NCBI GenBank assembly: GCA_030035585.1
Contig: CM057464.1
Coordinates: 26,615,465 to 26,679,464 of the forward strand
Source: Dugong dugon
Lineage: Eukaryota; Chordata; Mammalia; Sirenia; Dugongidae
DNA length: 64,000 bases
Direction: 5' to 3'
This document shows, one piece after another, positions 25,191-37,889 of this stretch. The translations under genes and the position numbers were made by a program. The first letter of the stretch is position 1; each line of letters starts with the position of its first letter. A model generated the notes under the pieces. That model was not told the DNA's origin and ran no database searches. It saw nothing but the letters and a program-made list of their open reading frames with translations.

Positions 25191-25786
25191 TTCTAGTCTG
25201 GAAGTCTCTATAAATGTAAAAATATAATGTAAGCCATATCAGAAGACTTTCTGCCCTAATCATTTATGGGCATAAATGTGAGGTGAACGTTGTTCCTTCA
25301 TTCAATAATTTACTCAACATCTCACTCATTCATTCTGTCAATATTTGTTGGGTTCCAAATCAATCCATTTTGGCTGAAACTTTCAAAGTTTAGCACCGAT
25401 AGCCCTGCATCTCAGGAAGCACCTCAGTTTTGGGCAAACTAGCATGGTAGGTCACACTAGTCTTTAAGAGAAATGCCAAGATTATTGTTAGAAAATTTGA
25501 TGCTTACTATGAGAATCTCATCTTATAAGAACTGAGAAAAAATAAACTCATACAATTGAGCATTCCTCCTTGCTCTATACCTTAGCATGTGGCAATTTCC
25601 CTGCATGACCAGAGCCTAGGTTGGGAATGAGAGCATTTACTCAAGACTCTTCAGCTGTGAGCTGAGCCACATTGAGGCTGAAACAAAAATCCCCTTAGTC
25701 TGAAATCCCCTGGGTGACCTCTATGGATCCTATACGTAGTCTTTTAGTTTTTTCTTAAGAATATTTTCCAGAGCATATGACCTCAC

Positions 25787-25877
25787 CTGACTGATAAAAA
25801 ATCCAGCAGTGGTAGGAGAGATGGCTCCAGCTCTTCATGAAAAAACATTTGATAGTCCCTTGAGAAAGCCAAAGTAT
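25787..25877 (-). pseudogene. SLC17A4: Middle copy exon 11 (TGA)
   Basis: 91 bp: 'YFGFLKGLSNVFS', TGA at 25835-25837, then '[16 protein letters not shown]'. The right copy has '[15 protein letters not shown]' here. Acceptor CAG, donor GTGAGG. Confidence 0.88.
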
Positions 25878-26724
25878 CTGAGAGAGAGAGAAATAGGGAA
25901 ACATTCTTGTGTGAACACAGGTTTCATGTCCTCTGGTCTGTTGCAACTCTGTGCTTATCTCTAGGGATGACAGGAGTTGTGTTGACCCTTGGACAAACCT
26001 GAATAAAATGGACTGAATAATGTTTAATATAATCCTTTCCTAGTGTCTGAGACTTCCAAGGGGCAATCTGTACTAACTTGTCTACATTGTTTAAAGAAAA
26101 TGAACAAATTGATGGCTTGCACCTGGTTTGTATGTTCTCTTGGTTTCTGCTATTGAGCCTGATCTTGCACTTTGTTTGGGGGCATGAAGTTTCTCATTGG
26201 TTGAGAAAATGGTTCCCCTGAGCCCAGGTATTTTGGTGATAAACTATCTGAAGATGAAGCGTATTCTCTGTTACTGTGAAAGGACTTTGAGATGTACAAA
26301 TAGAAGTCTCAGTCATCTCTGACCTTTACCTATACTTCCTCCTACTCTACAATAATTTTTACCTAACTGAAGCTTTACATGAGCACACTCTTGGAGTCTC
26401 ATAATTCCTTATCAATTATCCTACCCTGTGTAACCACTACATTTCCCCACAGAGAGAGATTTGTGGGAGTCTTCCCCGGTTGTGCTATGATTTTGGCACT
26501 GTGATGTTATACATCACTGACCACTCTTGTTTTCACCTAGATAAACTAAGTTTACAAGGGTTAACCAGATTTAGATTCCTTCCAGAAATTTTTTGGATGT
26601 AGGGCTGGTGTTGACATTTCCTGTAACGGGTTGCACGTCACATCTTGTCTATGTGTCAGAGCAGGTTTAAGGGATCGTTTTACCAAACTGAGCTTCTGTG
26701 AGGATGAGGCAAAGGTAGCCCTAC

Positions 26725-26872
26725 CGAGAAGCAATATCCAAGATGTTAACAAAGACTCTTGTGTAACTAAATCTGGCGATGACAGGAGACAGTATCAAGA
26801 AGGTCACGGAGGTGCTGGTGCTGGATCTGACCCAGTACAGGGACACCATGAACAGGGATGGGAGGAGAATTC
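26725..26872 (-). pseudogene. SLC17A4: Middle copy exon 10 (open)
   Basis: 148 bp: 'ILLPSLFMVSLYWVRSS', 'TSTSVTFLILSPVIARF', 'VFVNILDIASR'. The family motif 'DIAPR' is 'DIASR'. Acceptor CAG and donor GTAGGG are intact. Confidence 0.85.
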
Positions 26873-26961
26873 CTGGAGGGGAGGGGAAGAGTAGATACAG
26901 AGTAAATAGCTGGCTTCTCTGAGCGTTCCATGTCTACCCTTGTAAGTGGCTCTCTCCTTAC

Positions 26962-27094
26962 CTATGGCAGTGAAGAGTTTCCGTATGGTTAAGAGGCTGA
27001 GAATTTTTCTGGAAAAGAGAAAATCTGCCAGCAGACTTCTGAGGATCATGCAGAGAAAGCAGATTATAAATGACAGGGCAGACAGGATCCCACT
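26962..27094 (-). pseudogene. SLC17A4: Middle copy exon 9 (open)
   Basis: 133 bp: 'SGILSALSFIICFLCMIL', 'LADFLFSRKILSLLTIRK', 'LFTAIG'. Acceptor CAG, donor GTAAGG. This is the helix 8-9 region. Paralogous to 61480-61612. Confidence 0.88.
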
Positions 27095-27581
27095 CTGAGG
27101 ACCAGACAGGCCTTCACCATCCACCCACCATGACCCAGACTGAAGTCTGGACTGATTGTTCACATCTGTGACTTTTCTCTATGTACTTTACACTATTCAT
27201 ACGAATTAATTGGTATTTGATTGGATCAGTAGAGTTTAATGACTAGGGGAAAATATGCGTATGACTGAAATTGCAGAAAAAGACTAATACACTTTTCATA
27301 CATAGAGATCCTCGGTAAACATATATTGAAATGACCAAAACCAACTATAAAAATAGGAAAATGATATAACATTTTACAGAAAACAGACATGAGTGGTTAC
27401 TAAATACGTTAAAAAGTACTCTCAACATCACTTATAATAACAGAAGTGTAAAATAAAACTATGTCGAGATATCATTTTTCATGGAACAAATTGGTAGAGA
27501 TCCAATATTTTTGGCATGTTCCATGCTGTCACTTCAGAGGGACAGATACTCCCAATAATTATTAGTGCCCTATGGAGGGTG

Positions 27582-27962
27582 CCATGTATTAAATTGTGTC
27601 CCCTAAAAATGTATGTGAAAGTTACTACCCCTGTAACTGTAAATATGACCATGTTTAGAAAAAGAGCTTTCTTTGTTACACTAATGGGGTCATACTGAGT
27701 AGGGTGGGTCCCAAACAAATCCCTTCTGAGTAGTGTCTTATAAAAAGGGAAAAGAGACATGGAGAGACACAAGCAGAGCAAAGAGAGATGACATGTGAAG
27801 ATACAGCCATAAGGGAGAGTGAAACCCCAAGGAACACCCAGGGCAACAGAGAAAGAAAGATCCTCCTACAGAGCCTGAAAGCGGATTTTGGAGACAATCA
27901 ATTCTATTGTTTAAAGCCCCTCACTTGTGCTGTTTTTGTCATGGCAGCATTAGGTAACTAAG
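27582..27962 (+). mobile_element. MaLR-like solo LTR, shared by both blocks
   Basis: 'attaaattgtgtcccctaaa', 'ggtcatactgagtaggg', 'tgtcttataaaaagggaaa' and the end 'ggtaactaag' are typical of an MLT1-like LTR. Paralogous to 62104-62512. Noncoding; family name tentative. Confidence 0.6.
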
Positions 27963-29310
27963 AGAAAGGGCAATTTGACAATATATACAAAGGTTATACC
28001 GTATATACCCTTTGACTTACCAATGTGATATGTAGAAATGTATTCTATAGAAAGTTTCACAAGTGCAAAATGACAAGTGAACAAGGTTTTCACTGCAGCA
28101 TTGCTCAAAAAACTAGAATAACCCAAGTATCACTCAGTAAGAGAGTTCTCATGTATTGATATGAAAGATCTCCAAGGTATTTTAAGTGGCAAAAACTAAT
28201 ATATAAAACAAAGCAGCACATACCACATAAGATGTTTTGTGTAAGATATGTCGGGAAAATAAGGACGTGCATTCATGTATGCTGGTGTTTACATTAAAAA
28301 TTTGAGAATATATAAGAAATTAATTTTAAAAAGTTATGTGTCATCTGGGCTCAGAGATCAGGGCAGATGGGGAACAGGAGTGGCAATAAAAATTTTCAAT
28401 TATACTTTTTTTGTAGCTTTTAAAATGTTGACCTCTTTAACAGATTAGTAACCAACCTCTAAATTAAAATTCTCTTGAAGAAAATGTGATTCAAATTTTA
28501 GTCTCAGTGAAAAAATGACATCCATTATTGTGGAGAATCCAAACAGTGGAAAAGATTTAACTATTACCTGGTCCAAGATATTCATTTCACAAATGAGTAA
28601 ACCATGGTTATCAACTTTGTGTGACTTAATGCAGAAATACCAGGAGAGCAATGGTAGTCCAGGAACACTCTACCATCTGGTTCCACCTTGCCTTCCCATT
28701 CAGTCTCAACCCTCCTCTCCTCAGCTTTGGACTCTGATGGTTGGGACCCCTCTAGATCTAACACAAGAGACAAATTATTGCTAATAACCAACTTCAGTAT
28801 ATCTATCTCTCTGCCCTGACTTCCTGCTTCTCTAAACATCCTGTCCCCTGATTCTGTGGCTTGAGGCTTCCGGTTCATTGCTTGCTTCAAGCCATCCCCC
28901 TCCTTCTTTCAGAAGATCCATAGACACGCCTTCCTTGGGCTTTCTGACCTCAGTACTTCCAGCCTGCTTGCATCCTGACCCTGTAAGCTCCCTAGACTCT
29001 GACCACTAAGAAGTCAGATCTCTGTAGGCACTTAGTACCTTTTCTCCAAGACGTCCAGTCAATATGAGAAAATTACTTTTTGAGTACAAAGGATGAGAGT
29101 GTAACAGTAATTCAATGGACTTGTGAAACTAATAGACCATGGTGTCCTAGTGTACTCTTCGAAACTTTTGTAACATGCATTAAGAGTCTCCACTAAGCCA
29201 ATCAGAGAATATGTTCATTTTGTAAAAATTCAGAGAACTGTATGCATACGTGCACTTTTCTCTTTATGTATATCATACTTGAATACAATGTTTAAAAAAA
29301 TTTATCTAAT
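27962..29310. other. Intron 8 (left part), no gene seen
   Basis: AT-rich sequence collinear with 62512-63860 in block B. Open frames are short and unmatched. Confidence 0.5.
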
Positions 29311-30793
29311 GGGAGGAGCTAACATGGCGCTATAGACAAAAGTACCATGCTGTCCCTCCACAGCAAAGACCTGAAAAACTAAGTAAAACAGAGACAAACG
29401 TCAATCCTGGAAATCTAAGCATCAAATGAAGAGATAAAGAACTCAACCAAGCACCAAATAGAATAAGAAACTGACAGATAACAGACAGCAAGGAGAGTTA
29501 GGAGCAGAGGTCCCCTATCAGCTGACACAGCACAGATCCACCATCTTGGATTCCCTTCAGAGATCAGCAGACAGGGAGTACAGGAAAGCAGATTCACGGA
29601 GCTCCCAGAAGCAGACAGAGCACCTTGTAAAGAGTGAGACATGCTTTCCCACCCTCCACCCTGCCTCCTCCTGCTCGACCTTTGCCACTTCCCAGCTGGC
29701 TGATCCACAGCTTCTTTTTGGGCCTATTCCTGGCTTCCTGGCTGGCTGATTTGCTGCTTCCCAGTAGGCCATGAACACAGCATGGAAAGCTCTGGTTCCG
29801 TGCCATGCAGATACACCCTGCCCACCCTGGCCATCTTCTTCACTGTCATTTGTTGCTGGTGTTGCTTTTTTTCAGCCTCTTTTGGTTTCTTCCCTGCCTC
29901 TCACCTCCTTCCCCTCCTTTCTCTTGAACACCTGACTTTGTGAGCTATCTTTGCTTCTTCTTGACAGGCTGTGAAATGCTGCTCAGCTGGGAAACTGCTT
30001 CTCCGGTCCACGTGGCCATGCTGGTGGGATCCCTAGGGGCTTTTTGTTTCTTTGTCTTTTTGTTTGTTTGTTTTCTCCTTCTTTTTTCCATTTTATCTTT
30101 CTTCATTTTGCTGTTTCTCATCTCTTTCTACTTACCTTCTTTTCCTGTCTCCTGAATACTTGACTCGGTATTATCTCCACCCCTTCCAGCCGGACTATAC
30201 TGTGCAGCTTGGGAGCCACATCCCCAGTCCGTGAAGCTGCAACAGTGGGATCAGTGTTTTTTTTTTTTTAATTTTTATTTAGTTTTTTAATTTTATATTT
30301 TATTTTTTTCTTTTTGTTTTTCTTTATGTCTCAGTTTCCTGTCTCTCTACTCCCTTAGCACTTTTTTTTTGGCTCCTGTTTCTCTCTCCTCTCTTTCTTC
30401 TTTTCCATACCCAACCTAGCTCTACCCATCATAACCTCCCTCTCCCCCTCCCTCCTGCTTATCTGCATTGTGTGCCGAACTTTGTACTCCCAAGCAGCAC
30501 AGGCACAGCCTACTGGAACCTGCCCTGCACTGACCACCAGATCAGCTTGTCAGCTCAAGTGTGCACCACAAACAACCTATTACAGCTGCCTCCTTAAGCT
30601 GGGCCTGCCTTGCTGCACCATAGATGAATGACTGGCCCTGCCCATTGGACATGGAGATGAAAAACATCATGTCACAGACGAGCAAACAACAAAGAATGCA
30701 CAGCCCACCTGCTAAGACATAACCAAATAAAACAAAAAATCAGGATGAAACAACGAAATCTACAATCAATAAACAGAAGAAAATAACTACTGA
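29311..30793 (+). other. L1-2 5'UTR
   Basis: About 1.5 kb before ORF1, with long pyrimidine-rich and T-rich runs around 30040-30110 and 30257-30370. It resembles the 5'UTR of L1-3 in reverse complement, including 'cagcctactggaacctgcc'. Confidence 0.75.
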
Positions 30794-31819
30794 ATGTCCC
30801 AAAGACAGCAGACAATATCAAACATATTAAAAAAAAATAGGACAGGATGGTTTAAGTAGGTGTCCAAAATAAAACACCAAATGATTTTCCAGTAGAAGAA
30901 AAGACACTAGAACTACCTGATAGAGAATTCAAATCTCTAGAATTCAGAATTCTCCAAGAGTTGAAGCAAAAAGCAGACAAAATGAGGAAAAAAGACAAAT
31001 CTATGGAAAAGGCAGACAAATCCATGGAAAATACAGACAAAAAAAAACTGGAAGAATTCAGGGAAATAATGCAGGAACAAAATGTCAAAATAAATTCACA
31101 ACTAGAAATCATACAAAAACAAAAATTAGACATTCAAAAGATAAACAACAAGATTTTAGAACTGGACAGTGTCATTGAAGGACTGAGGAACAGGTTTGAA
31201 ACAATGGAAGACAGGATCAGTGAAATGGAAGACAAACACTTGGATCAATTTTGTTTGAGGAAAAATCAGAAAAAAAAAAAAAAACAAAGAAAAATGAAGA
31301 AACCCTGAGAGTTACGTGGGATACACAATCAAAAGCAAAAATTTGTTAGTGATCGGAGTTCCAGAACAGGGGGAGAAAACAGAAAACACAGAGAGGATCA
31401 CTGAAGAAATGTTGACAGAAAACATCCCTAATATTATGAAGGATGAAAAGTTGACCATCCAAGAAGCTCAAAGAAACCCACATGGGATAGGCCCCAAAAG
31501 AAAATCACCAAAACATATCATAATCAACCTCCCTAAAACCAAAGACAAAGAAAGAATCCTGAGAGTGGCTCAACAAAAGTGAAAAGTCACATACAGAGGG
31601 AAAACAATAAGACTAAGCTCTGATTACTCAGCAGAAACCAAGCAGGAAAGAAGGCAATGGGATGACATATATAAAAACTTGAAGGAAAAAAATTACCAAC
31701 AAAGAATAACATTCTCAAAACTTTCATTCCAATATGATGGTGAAATTAAGTCATTTCCAGATAAACAGAAATTAAGGGACTATGTAAAAACCAAACCAAA
31801 CATACAAGAATTATTATAG
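30794..31819 (+). pseudogene. L1-2 ORF1 remnant
   Basis: Starts 'MSQRQQTISNILKK', then a stop soon after. A coiled coil ('QKINNKILELDSVIEGL') lies at 30961-31308, and the RNA-binding part at 31316-31582 ('LVIGVPEQGEKTENTERI', 'EAQRNPHGIGPKRKSPK'). It ends at the TAG at 31817. An A-run near 31270 caused a frameshift. Confidence 0.88.
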
Positions 31820-32291
31820 GGATCCTTTGGTTTGAGAAAAAACAACATCAGACCACAGCTTGAATCTAGCACACAAGAAAGCACCAGCCAGATACCAACC
31901 TAGGAAATAACTCTCAAGGACAATTCAAAATCAAAAGATTTACAACAGGGAACCAGAGAGGTTAATCTGTAAATGCCAAAAACTTCAGAACAATAAAAGA
32001 GGGAATAAACTGTGTAGGTATAGAACTTTCCAATGGAGAGGAAGGCAAGGTGACACCAAGTAATAATAGACTGGTTCAAATGTAGGAAGATAAGGGTAAA
32101 TTTTAAGATAAACACAAAGAAAGTTAACAAACTTACTGATCAAAATAAAGAAGAAAAACATAAAGTCTCAGTTAAAAAAAAATATACAAAAACAAAAGAA
32201 ATGAAAAGAATCCACAAACAAAAGGAATTCAGCACAGGAGAGTAAGACGAATAAAGAAATCATCCGCATCACAAAAAAAAAGCACTACAAA

Positions 32292-35200
32292 ATGACAACA
32301 ATAAACTCATGCCTATCAATAATTACACTGAATATAAATGGCTTAAATGCATCCTTAAAGAAACAGAGGGTGACAGAATGGATAAAGAAAACAGGATCCA
32401 TCAATATGCCATCTATAAGAGACACACCTTAGAAACAAAGACATAAATTTATTAAAAATCAAAGGATAGAAAAAAATATATCAAGCAAACAGCCACCAAA
32501 AAAGAGCAGAAGTGGCAATACTGATCTCTGATAAATAAACTTTAAAACAAAATCCTCCATAAAAGACAAAGAAGGACACTATATAATGATTAAAGGGATA
32601 ATCCAGCATGAAGACGTAACCATAAAAATATCTATGCACCCCATGATAGAGCTCCAAAATACATAAAACAAACTTGAACAGCACTGAAAACTGAAATTTA
32701 CAGTTCCACAATAATAGTAGGAGACTTCAACACACCACTCTTGGTAAAGGACAGAACATCTAAAAAGAAACTCAACAAAGATACAGAAGACCTAAAAGCC
32801 ACAATCAGCCAACTTGACCTCATAGACATATATACAACACTCCACCCAACAGTACATATTCTTTTCCAATGCACATGGAATGTTCTCCAGAATAGACCAC
32901 ATCTTAGGCCACAGAGTAACCCTCAACAAAATCCAAAACATTGAGATAATACAAAAGTATCTTCTCTGACAACAACGTCATCAAGGTAGAAATTAACACC
33001 TGGAAGAGCAAGGAAAGAAAACCAATTACATGGAAACTAAATAACACCCTGCTTTAAAACCACTGGGTAATAGAAGAAATCAAAGATGGGATCAAAAAAT
33101 TCCTAGAATCAAATGAGAATGAAAACACATCATACCAAAACCTTTGGGACACAGCAAAGGGAATGCTCAGAAATCAATTTATAGCAATAGATGCACACAT
33201 CAAAAAAGAAGAAAGGAACAAAATCAAAACATTAGCTACACAACTCGAACAAACAGAAAGATAACAGAAAAGAAGCCTATAGCCACCAAAAAAGAAAGAA
33301 AGAAATAATGCAGCATAAGTAAATAAACAGAGAATAGAAAAACAAGACAAAGAATCAACAAAATCAAAAGTACATTCTTTGAAAGGATCAACAATAACGA
33401 AAAACTGCTAGCCAAAGTGACAAAAGAAAAACAGGATAGGATGCAAATAACACAAATAAGAAATGAAATGGAGGACATTGCAACAGACACAACTGAAATA
33501 AAAAGAATCATAACAGAGTGTTAGGAAAAACTATACTCCAACAAATTTGAAAACCTAGAGGAAATGGACAACTTTCTAGAAACACACTACCTACCCAAAC
33601 TATCACAAACTGATGTTTAAAATCCTAACAGACCCATAACAAGAGAAGAGATTGAAAAGATAATAAAAAACACTCACAACCAAAAAAAAAAAGAGCCCTG
33701 GCCAAGTGGCTTCACTGGAGGATTCTACCAAACATTCAGAGAAAAGCTTACTCCAGTACTCAAATTATTTCAGAACATAGAAAAGGAAGGGATACTTCCA
33801 AATTCATTCTATGAAGCCAGCATAACCCTGATACGAAAACCAGGCAAAGACACCACAAAAAAAGAAAATTACAGACGAATATCTCTCAAGAATATAGATG
33901 CAAAAATTCTCAACAAAATTCTAGCCAATAGAATTCAGCAATCATAACAAATAATTAACATGACCAAGTAGGATTCATACCAGGAATGCAAGGATGGTTC
34001 GACATTAGAAAATAAATCAATGTACACCACCACATAAACAAAAGGAAAGAAAAGAATCACATGATCATTTCAATAGACACAGAAAAGGCATTCAACAAAA
34101 TCCAACACCCATTCCTGATAAAAACTCTCAACAAAATAGGTATAGAAGGGAAATTCCTCAACACAATAAAGGGCATCTATACAAAACCAACAGCCAACAT
34201 CATTCTTAATGGAGAGAAGGTGAAAACATCCCCCTTGAGAACAGGAACAAGACAATGATGTCCTTTATCACTACTCCTATTTAACATTGTGCTGGAAGTC
34301 CTAGTTAGAGCAATAAGGCAAGAAAAAAATAATAAAGGGATCCAAATTGGTAATGAAGAAGTAAAACTGTCCCTATTTGCAGATGATATGATACTGTACA
34401 TAGAAAACCTAAAAGACTCCATGAGAAAACTACTGGAACTAATAGAAAGATTCAGCAGAGTAACAGGATACAAGATAAACATACAAAAATCAGTTGGATT
34501 CCTATACACAAAGAGAACGATGAAAAGGAAGTCAGGAAAACAATGCCATTTATAATAGCCCCTAAAAAAACGAAATACTTAGGAATACATATAACCAGGG
34601 ATGTAAAAGACCTATACAAAGAAAACTACAAAATGCTACTGCAAGAAACCAAAAGAGATCTACACAAATGGAAAAACATACCATGCTCATGGATTGGCAG
34701 ATGCAACATTGTGAAAATGACAGTTCTACCCGAAGCAGTCTACAAATACAATGCAATCCTGATCCAAATACCAAAAACATTCTTTAAAGACATGGAAAAA
34801 ACATTCATTAACTTTATGTGGAACGGGAAGAGGCCCCTGGTAAGTAAAGCATTATTGAAGAAGAATAAGAAAGTTGGAAGACTCACACTACCTGACCTCA
34901 GAACCTACTATACAGCTACGGTAGTCAAAACAGCCTAGTACTGGTACAACAGCAGATACATTGACCAACGGGACAGAATTGAGAACCCAGATGTAAATCC
35001 ATCCACCTACAGTCACCTGATCTTCGACAAGGGTCCAAAGTCTATCAAATGGGGAAAAGACAGTCTTTTTAACAAATGGTGCTGGCAAAACTTGATGTCC
35101 ATCTGCAAAAAAATGAAACAGGACCCATATCTCACACCATACACAAAAACGAATTCACAATGGATCAAAGACCTAAATATAAACCCAAAAACTATAAAGC

Positions 35201-36110
35201 TCATAGAAGAAAAAATAGTATCAATGCTAGAGACTAATACATGGCATTAACAGGATACAAACCATAACTAACAACACACAGAACTCCAGAAGATAAGCTA
35301 GATAACTGGAACCTTCTTAAAAATTAAGCACTTATGCTTATCAAAAGACTTCACCAAAAGAGTAAAAAGAGAACCTACAGACTGGGAAAAAATTTTTTGG
35401 CTATTACAAATCCGGCAAAGGTATAATCTCTAAAATCTACAGGAAAATCCAACACCTCTACAACAAAAAGATAAATAATCCAATTTAAAAAATGAGCAAA
35501 GGAAATGAACAGACACTTCACCAAAGAAGACATTAAAGCAGCTAACAGACACATGGGAAAATGCTCGCGATCACTAGTCGTTAGAGAAATGCAAATCAAA
35601 ACCACAATGAGATACCATCTCACCCCGGCATTACTGGCACGAATCAAAAAAAAAAAAAAAACAGAAAATAACCAATGTTGGAGAGGCTGCGGGGAGATTA
35701 GAACTCTTATGTCCTACTGGTGGGAATGCAAAATGGTGCAACCATTTTGGAAAATGTTATGGCACTTCCTTAGAAAGCTAGAAATAGAAATACCGTATGA
35801 TCCAGCAATCCCACTCCTAGGAATATATCCTAGAGAAGTAAGAGCTGTCACACGAATAGACACACGCCCATCCATGTTCACTGCAGCATTGTTCACAATA
35901 GTAAAAAGGTGGAAGCAACCTAGATGCCCATCAACAGATGAATGGTTAAAAAAACTATGGTACATACACACAATGGAATACTATGAAATGATAAAGAACA
36001 ATGATGAACCTGTGAAGCATCTCACAATGGGGATGAATCTGGAGGGCATTATGCTGAGTGAAATAAGTCAATCACAAAAGGAAAAATATTGTATGAGACC
36101 ACTAGTATAA
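32292..36110 (+). pseudogene. L1-2 ORF2 remnant
   Basis: ATG at 32292. The endonuclease part is broken. The reverse-transcriptase part includes 34061-34258 ('[16 protein letters not shown]'), 34289-34555 ('[14 protein letters not shown]') and 34543-34938. The C-terminal part is 35505-36110 ('[20 protein letters not shown]'). Many stops and frameshifts. Confidence 0.92.
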
Positions 36111-37040
36111 AAAACTCATGAAAAGGTTTACACACAAAAAGAAACAATCTTTGATGGTTACGAGGGAGGGGAGGGTTGAGGGTGGGAAAACACTAGACAA
36201 TAGATAAGTGGTAACTTTGCGGAAGTGTAAGACAGTACACAATACTGGGGAAGCCAGCACATCTTGTTCAGGGTAAGGTCATGGAAGCTCCACGGACAGA
36301 TCCAAAATCCCTTAAGGACCAAATTACTGGGCTGAGGGCTGTGAGGACCATGATCTCAGGAGACATCTATCTCAATTAGTGTATCATAGTTTATAAAGAA
36401 AGTGTTCTACGTTCTACTTTGGTGACTAGCATCTGGGGTCTTAAAAGCCTATGAGCAGCCATGTAAGATACTGCACTGGTCTCACCCCTTCAGGAACAAG
36501 GGAAAATGAAGAAAACTAAAGACACAAGGGAAAAATTAGTCCAAAGAACTAACAGACTACAACTACCGCAGCCTTCACCAGACTGAGTCCAGTACAACTA
36601 GATGGTGCCTGGCTACCACCACTGACTGTTCTGACAGGAATCACATCAGAAGGTCCCGGGCAGAGCTGGATAAAAATGTAGAACAAAATTCTAACTCAAA
36701 AAAGATCAGACTTACTGGCCCGACAGAGACTGGAGAAACCCCGAGAGTATGGCCCCCGGACACCTTTTTAGCTCAGTAATGATACCACTCCAGAGGGTCA
36801 CTTTTTATCCAAAGATTAGACAGACCCATAGGACAAAACGAGACTAAAAGGGCACAACAGCCCAGGGGCAAGGACTAAAAGGCAGAGGGGACAGGAAAGC
36901 TGGTAATAAGGAACCTAAGGTTGGGAAGGGAGAGTACTGATATGTCTTGGGGTTGTTAACCAATGTTATAAAACAATGTATGTACTAACTGTTTAATGAG
37001 AAGCTAGTTTGTTCTGTAAACCTTCATTTAAAGTAAAACA
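36111..37040 (+). other. L1-2 3'UTR
   Basis: About 0.9 kb after the ORF2 stop, including 'tttgatggttacgaggg' and 'actaacagactacaacta', ending 'ccttcatttaaagtaaaac'. It matches the 3'UTR of L1-3 in reverse complement. Confidence 0.8.
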
Positions 37041-37489
37041 AAAAAAATTTACCAATTTAAGTATGAATCTTAATTGGGAATTTATGTCTTATTACTAATA
37101 CCTTATTTTCAGCGTATCTTGTTTAAGTTTATTTGTCACAAGCTTCTTGAAGGCAGTATTTGTTTTGTTAACCCTTTAATGTGTATGCTACCAGCCGAGT
37201 GCTTTGATTAACAAATATTGAGGGGATTGAATATACAATTTTTGCATAGGTCCCTTAAACATATGACATTCTGTAAATAACCAAGCTGACCTAGAATCAT
37301 AAATAACGCCATGTTCCAATAAGCCCCAAATCACACTGAGATCAATCAGAATTTATGTGAACTCAAGTTGCATTACCCTCATGAGCGTCCTTGGGCTCAA
37401 GCCCCTGATTCTGTGATTATGAGAGAGACAGAAAATTAGACAATGAAACATTCAAGCAGAAGAACTCAAGGAGCTTTCTCTGAACTTAC

Positions 37490-37650
37490 ATCTCTGAGGT
37501 TAACTCGAACTACAGAGTTGATGTATGTTGGTGTGTATGTTGTCAAGATACAAAAAGGCCAGTTTCTGCAGAAATACAAGATTAAAATGGCCCAAAGTGT
37601 AGGGATTTGAGCATAGACTTAATGGGAAGAGACCAGCCTGGAGAACAATC
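37490..37650 (-). pseudogene. SLC17A4: Middle copy exon 8 (1 bp deletion)
   Basis: 161 bp where the family has 162. It starts 'DCSPGWSLPIKSMLKSLH', then shifts frame. In the other frame it continues 'LWAILILYFCRNWPF' and 'TTYTPTYINSVVRVNLRD'. Acceptor CAG and donor GTAAGT are intact. Confidence 0.88.
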
Positions 37651-37770
37651 CTGGAAGAAAGCACATATCAACATCCACTCCATCAAAGACAGTTCTCTCC
37701 ACTGCACTCTTCACATCAGAGACATCCAGACAGGCATAGTGGGAAATGGCAGGGAAGTTCCTTAATGTAC

Positions 37771-37889
37771 CTGTTGGGTCAGTGCACAAACGATGTATGT
37801 CTTCTCACCAGTGCTGAAAAAGTGATGATTCACGGGGTCATCATAAACCAGAAGAAACCAGAGAAGACAACAGACACAGCCAATTCCAC
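37771..37889 (-). pseudogene. SLC17A4: Middle copy exon 7 (open)
   Basis: A 119 bp exon: '[18 protein letters not shown]', '[18 protein letters not shown]'. The 'YDDP' and 'S-GEK-YI' motifs of SLC17 proteins are intact. Acceptor TAG, donor GTACAT. Confidence 0.88.

Larger units (their letters stand above)
29311..37040 (+). mobile_element. L1-2: near full-length LINE-1, plus strand
   Basis: Starts 'gggaggagctaacatggc', the usual L1 5' end, and ends with an A-rich tail near 37040. The flanks 'aaaaaaatttatc' (29294-29306) and 'aaaaaaatttacc' (37041-37053) are a target-site duplication. Block B holds the empty site (63843-63865). It lies antisense in intron 8 of the middle SLC17A4 pseudogene. 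ORF1 and ORF2 are broken. Confidence 0.95.
12690..37195 (-). repeat. Segmental duplication block A (SLC17A4 unit)
   Basis: Block A is collinear with block B from 12690 (matching 41826) to the window end (63985 matching about 37195). Anchors include exon 3 (12804 / 41930), exon 2 (14478 / 43636), the 'ttggaggcatttcattcc' region (18675 / 46110), exon 12 (24000 / 58363), exon 9 (26962 / 61480), and the sequence around the L1-2 insertion (29300 / 63845). I estimate 12-20 % divergence by eye, with many indels. Block A alone carries L1-2, a MaLR element at 21890-23085 and about 1.85 kb at 16025-17890. Confidence 0.9.

Noticed and set aside
26804-27163. A single 119-codon gene
   Set aside because: It is exon 9 plus intron of the SLC17A4 pseudogene read through; the GTAAGG donor at 26956-26961 marks the true end.
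29415-29806. Several overlapping frames near the start of L1-2
   Set aside because: L1 5'UTR; low-complexity content explains them.
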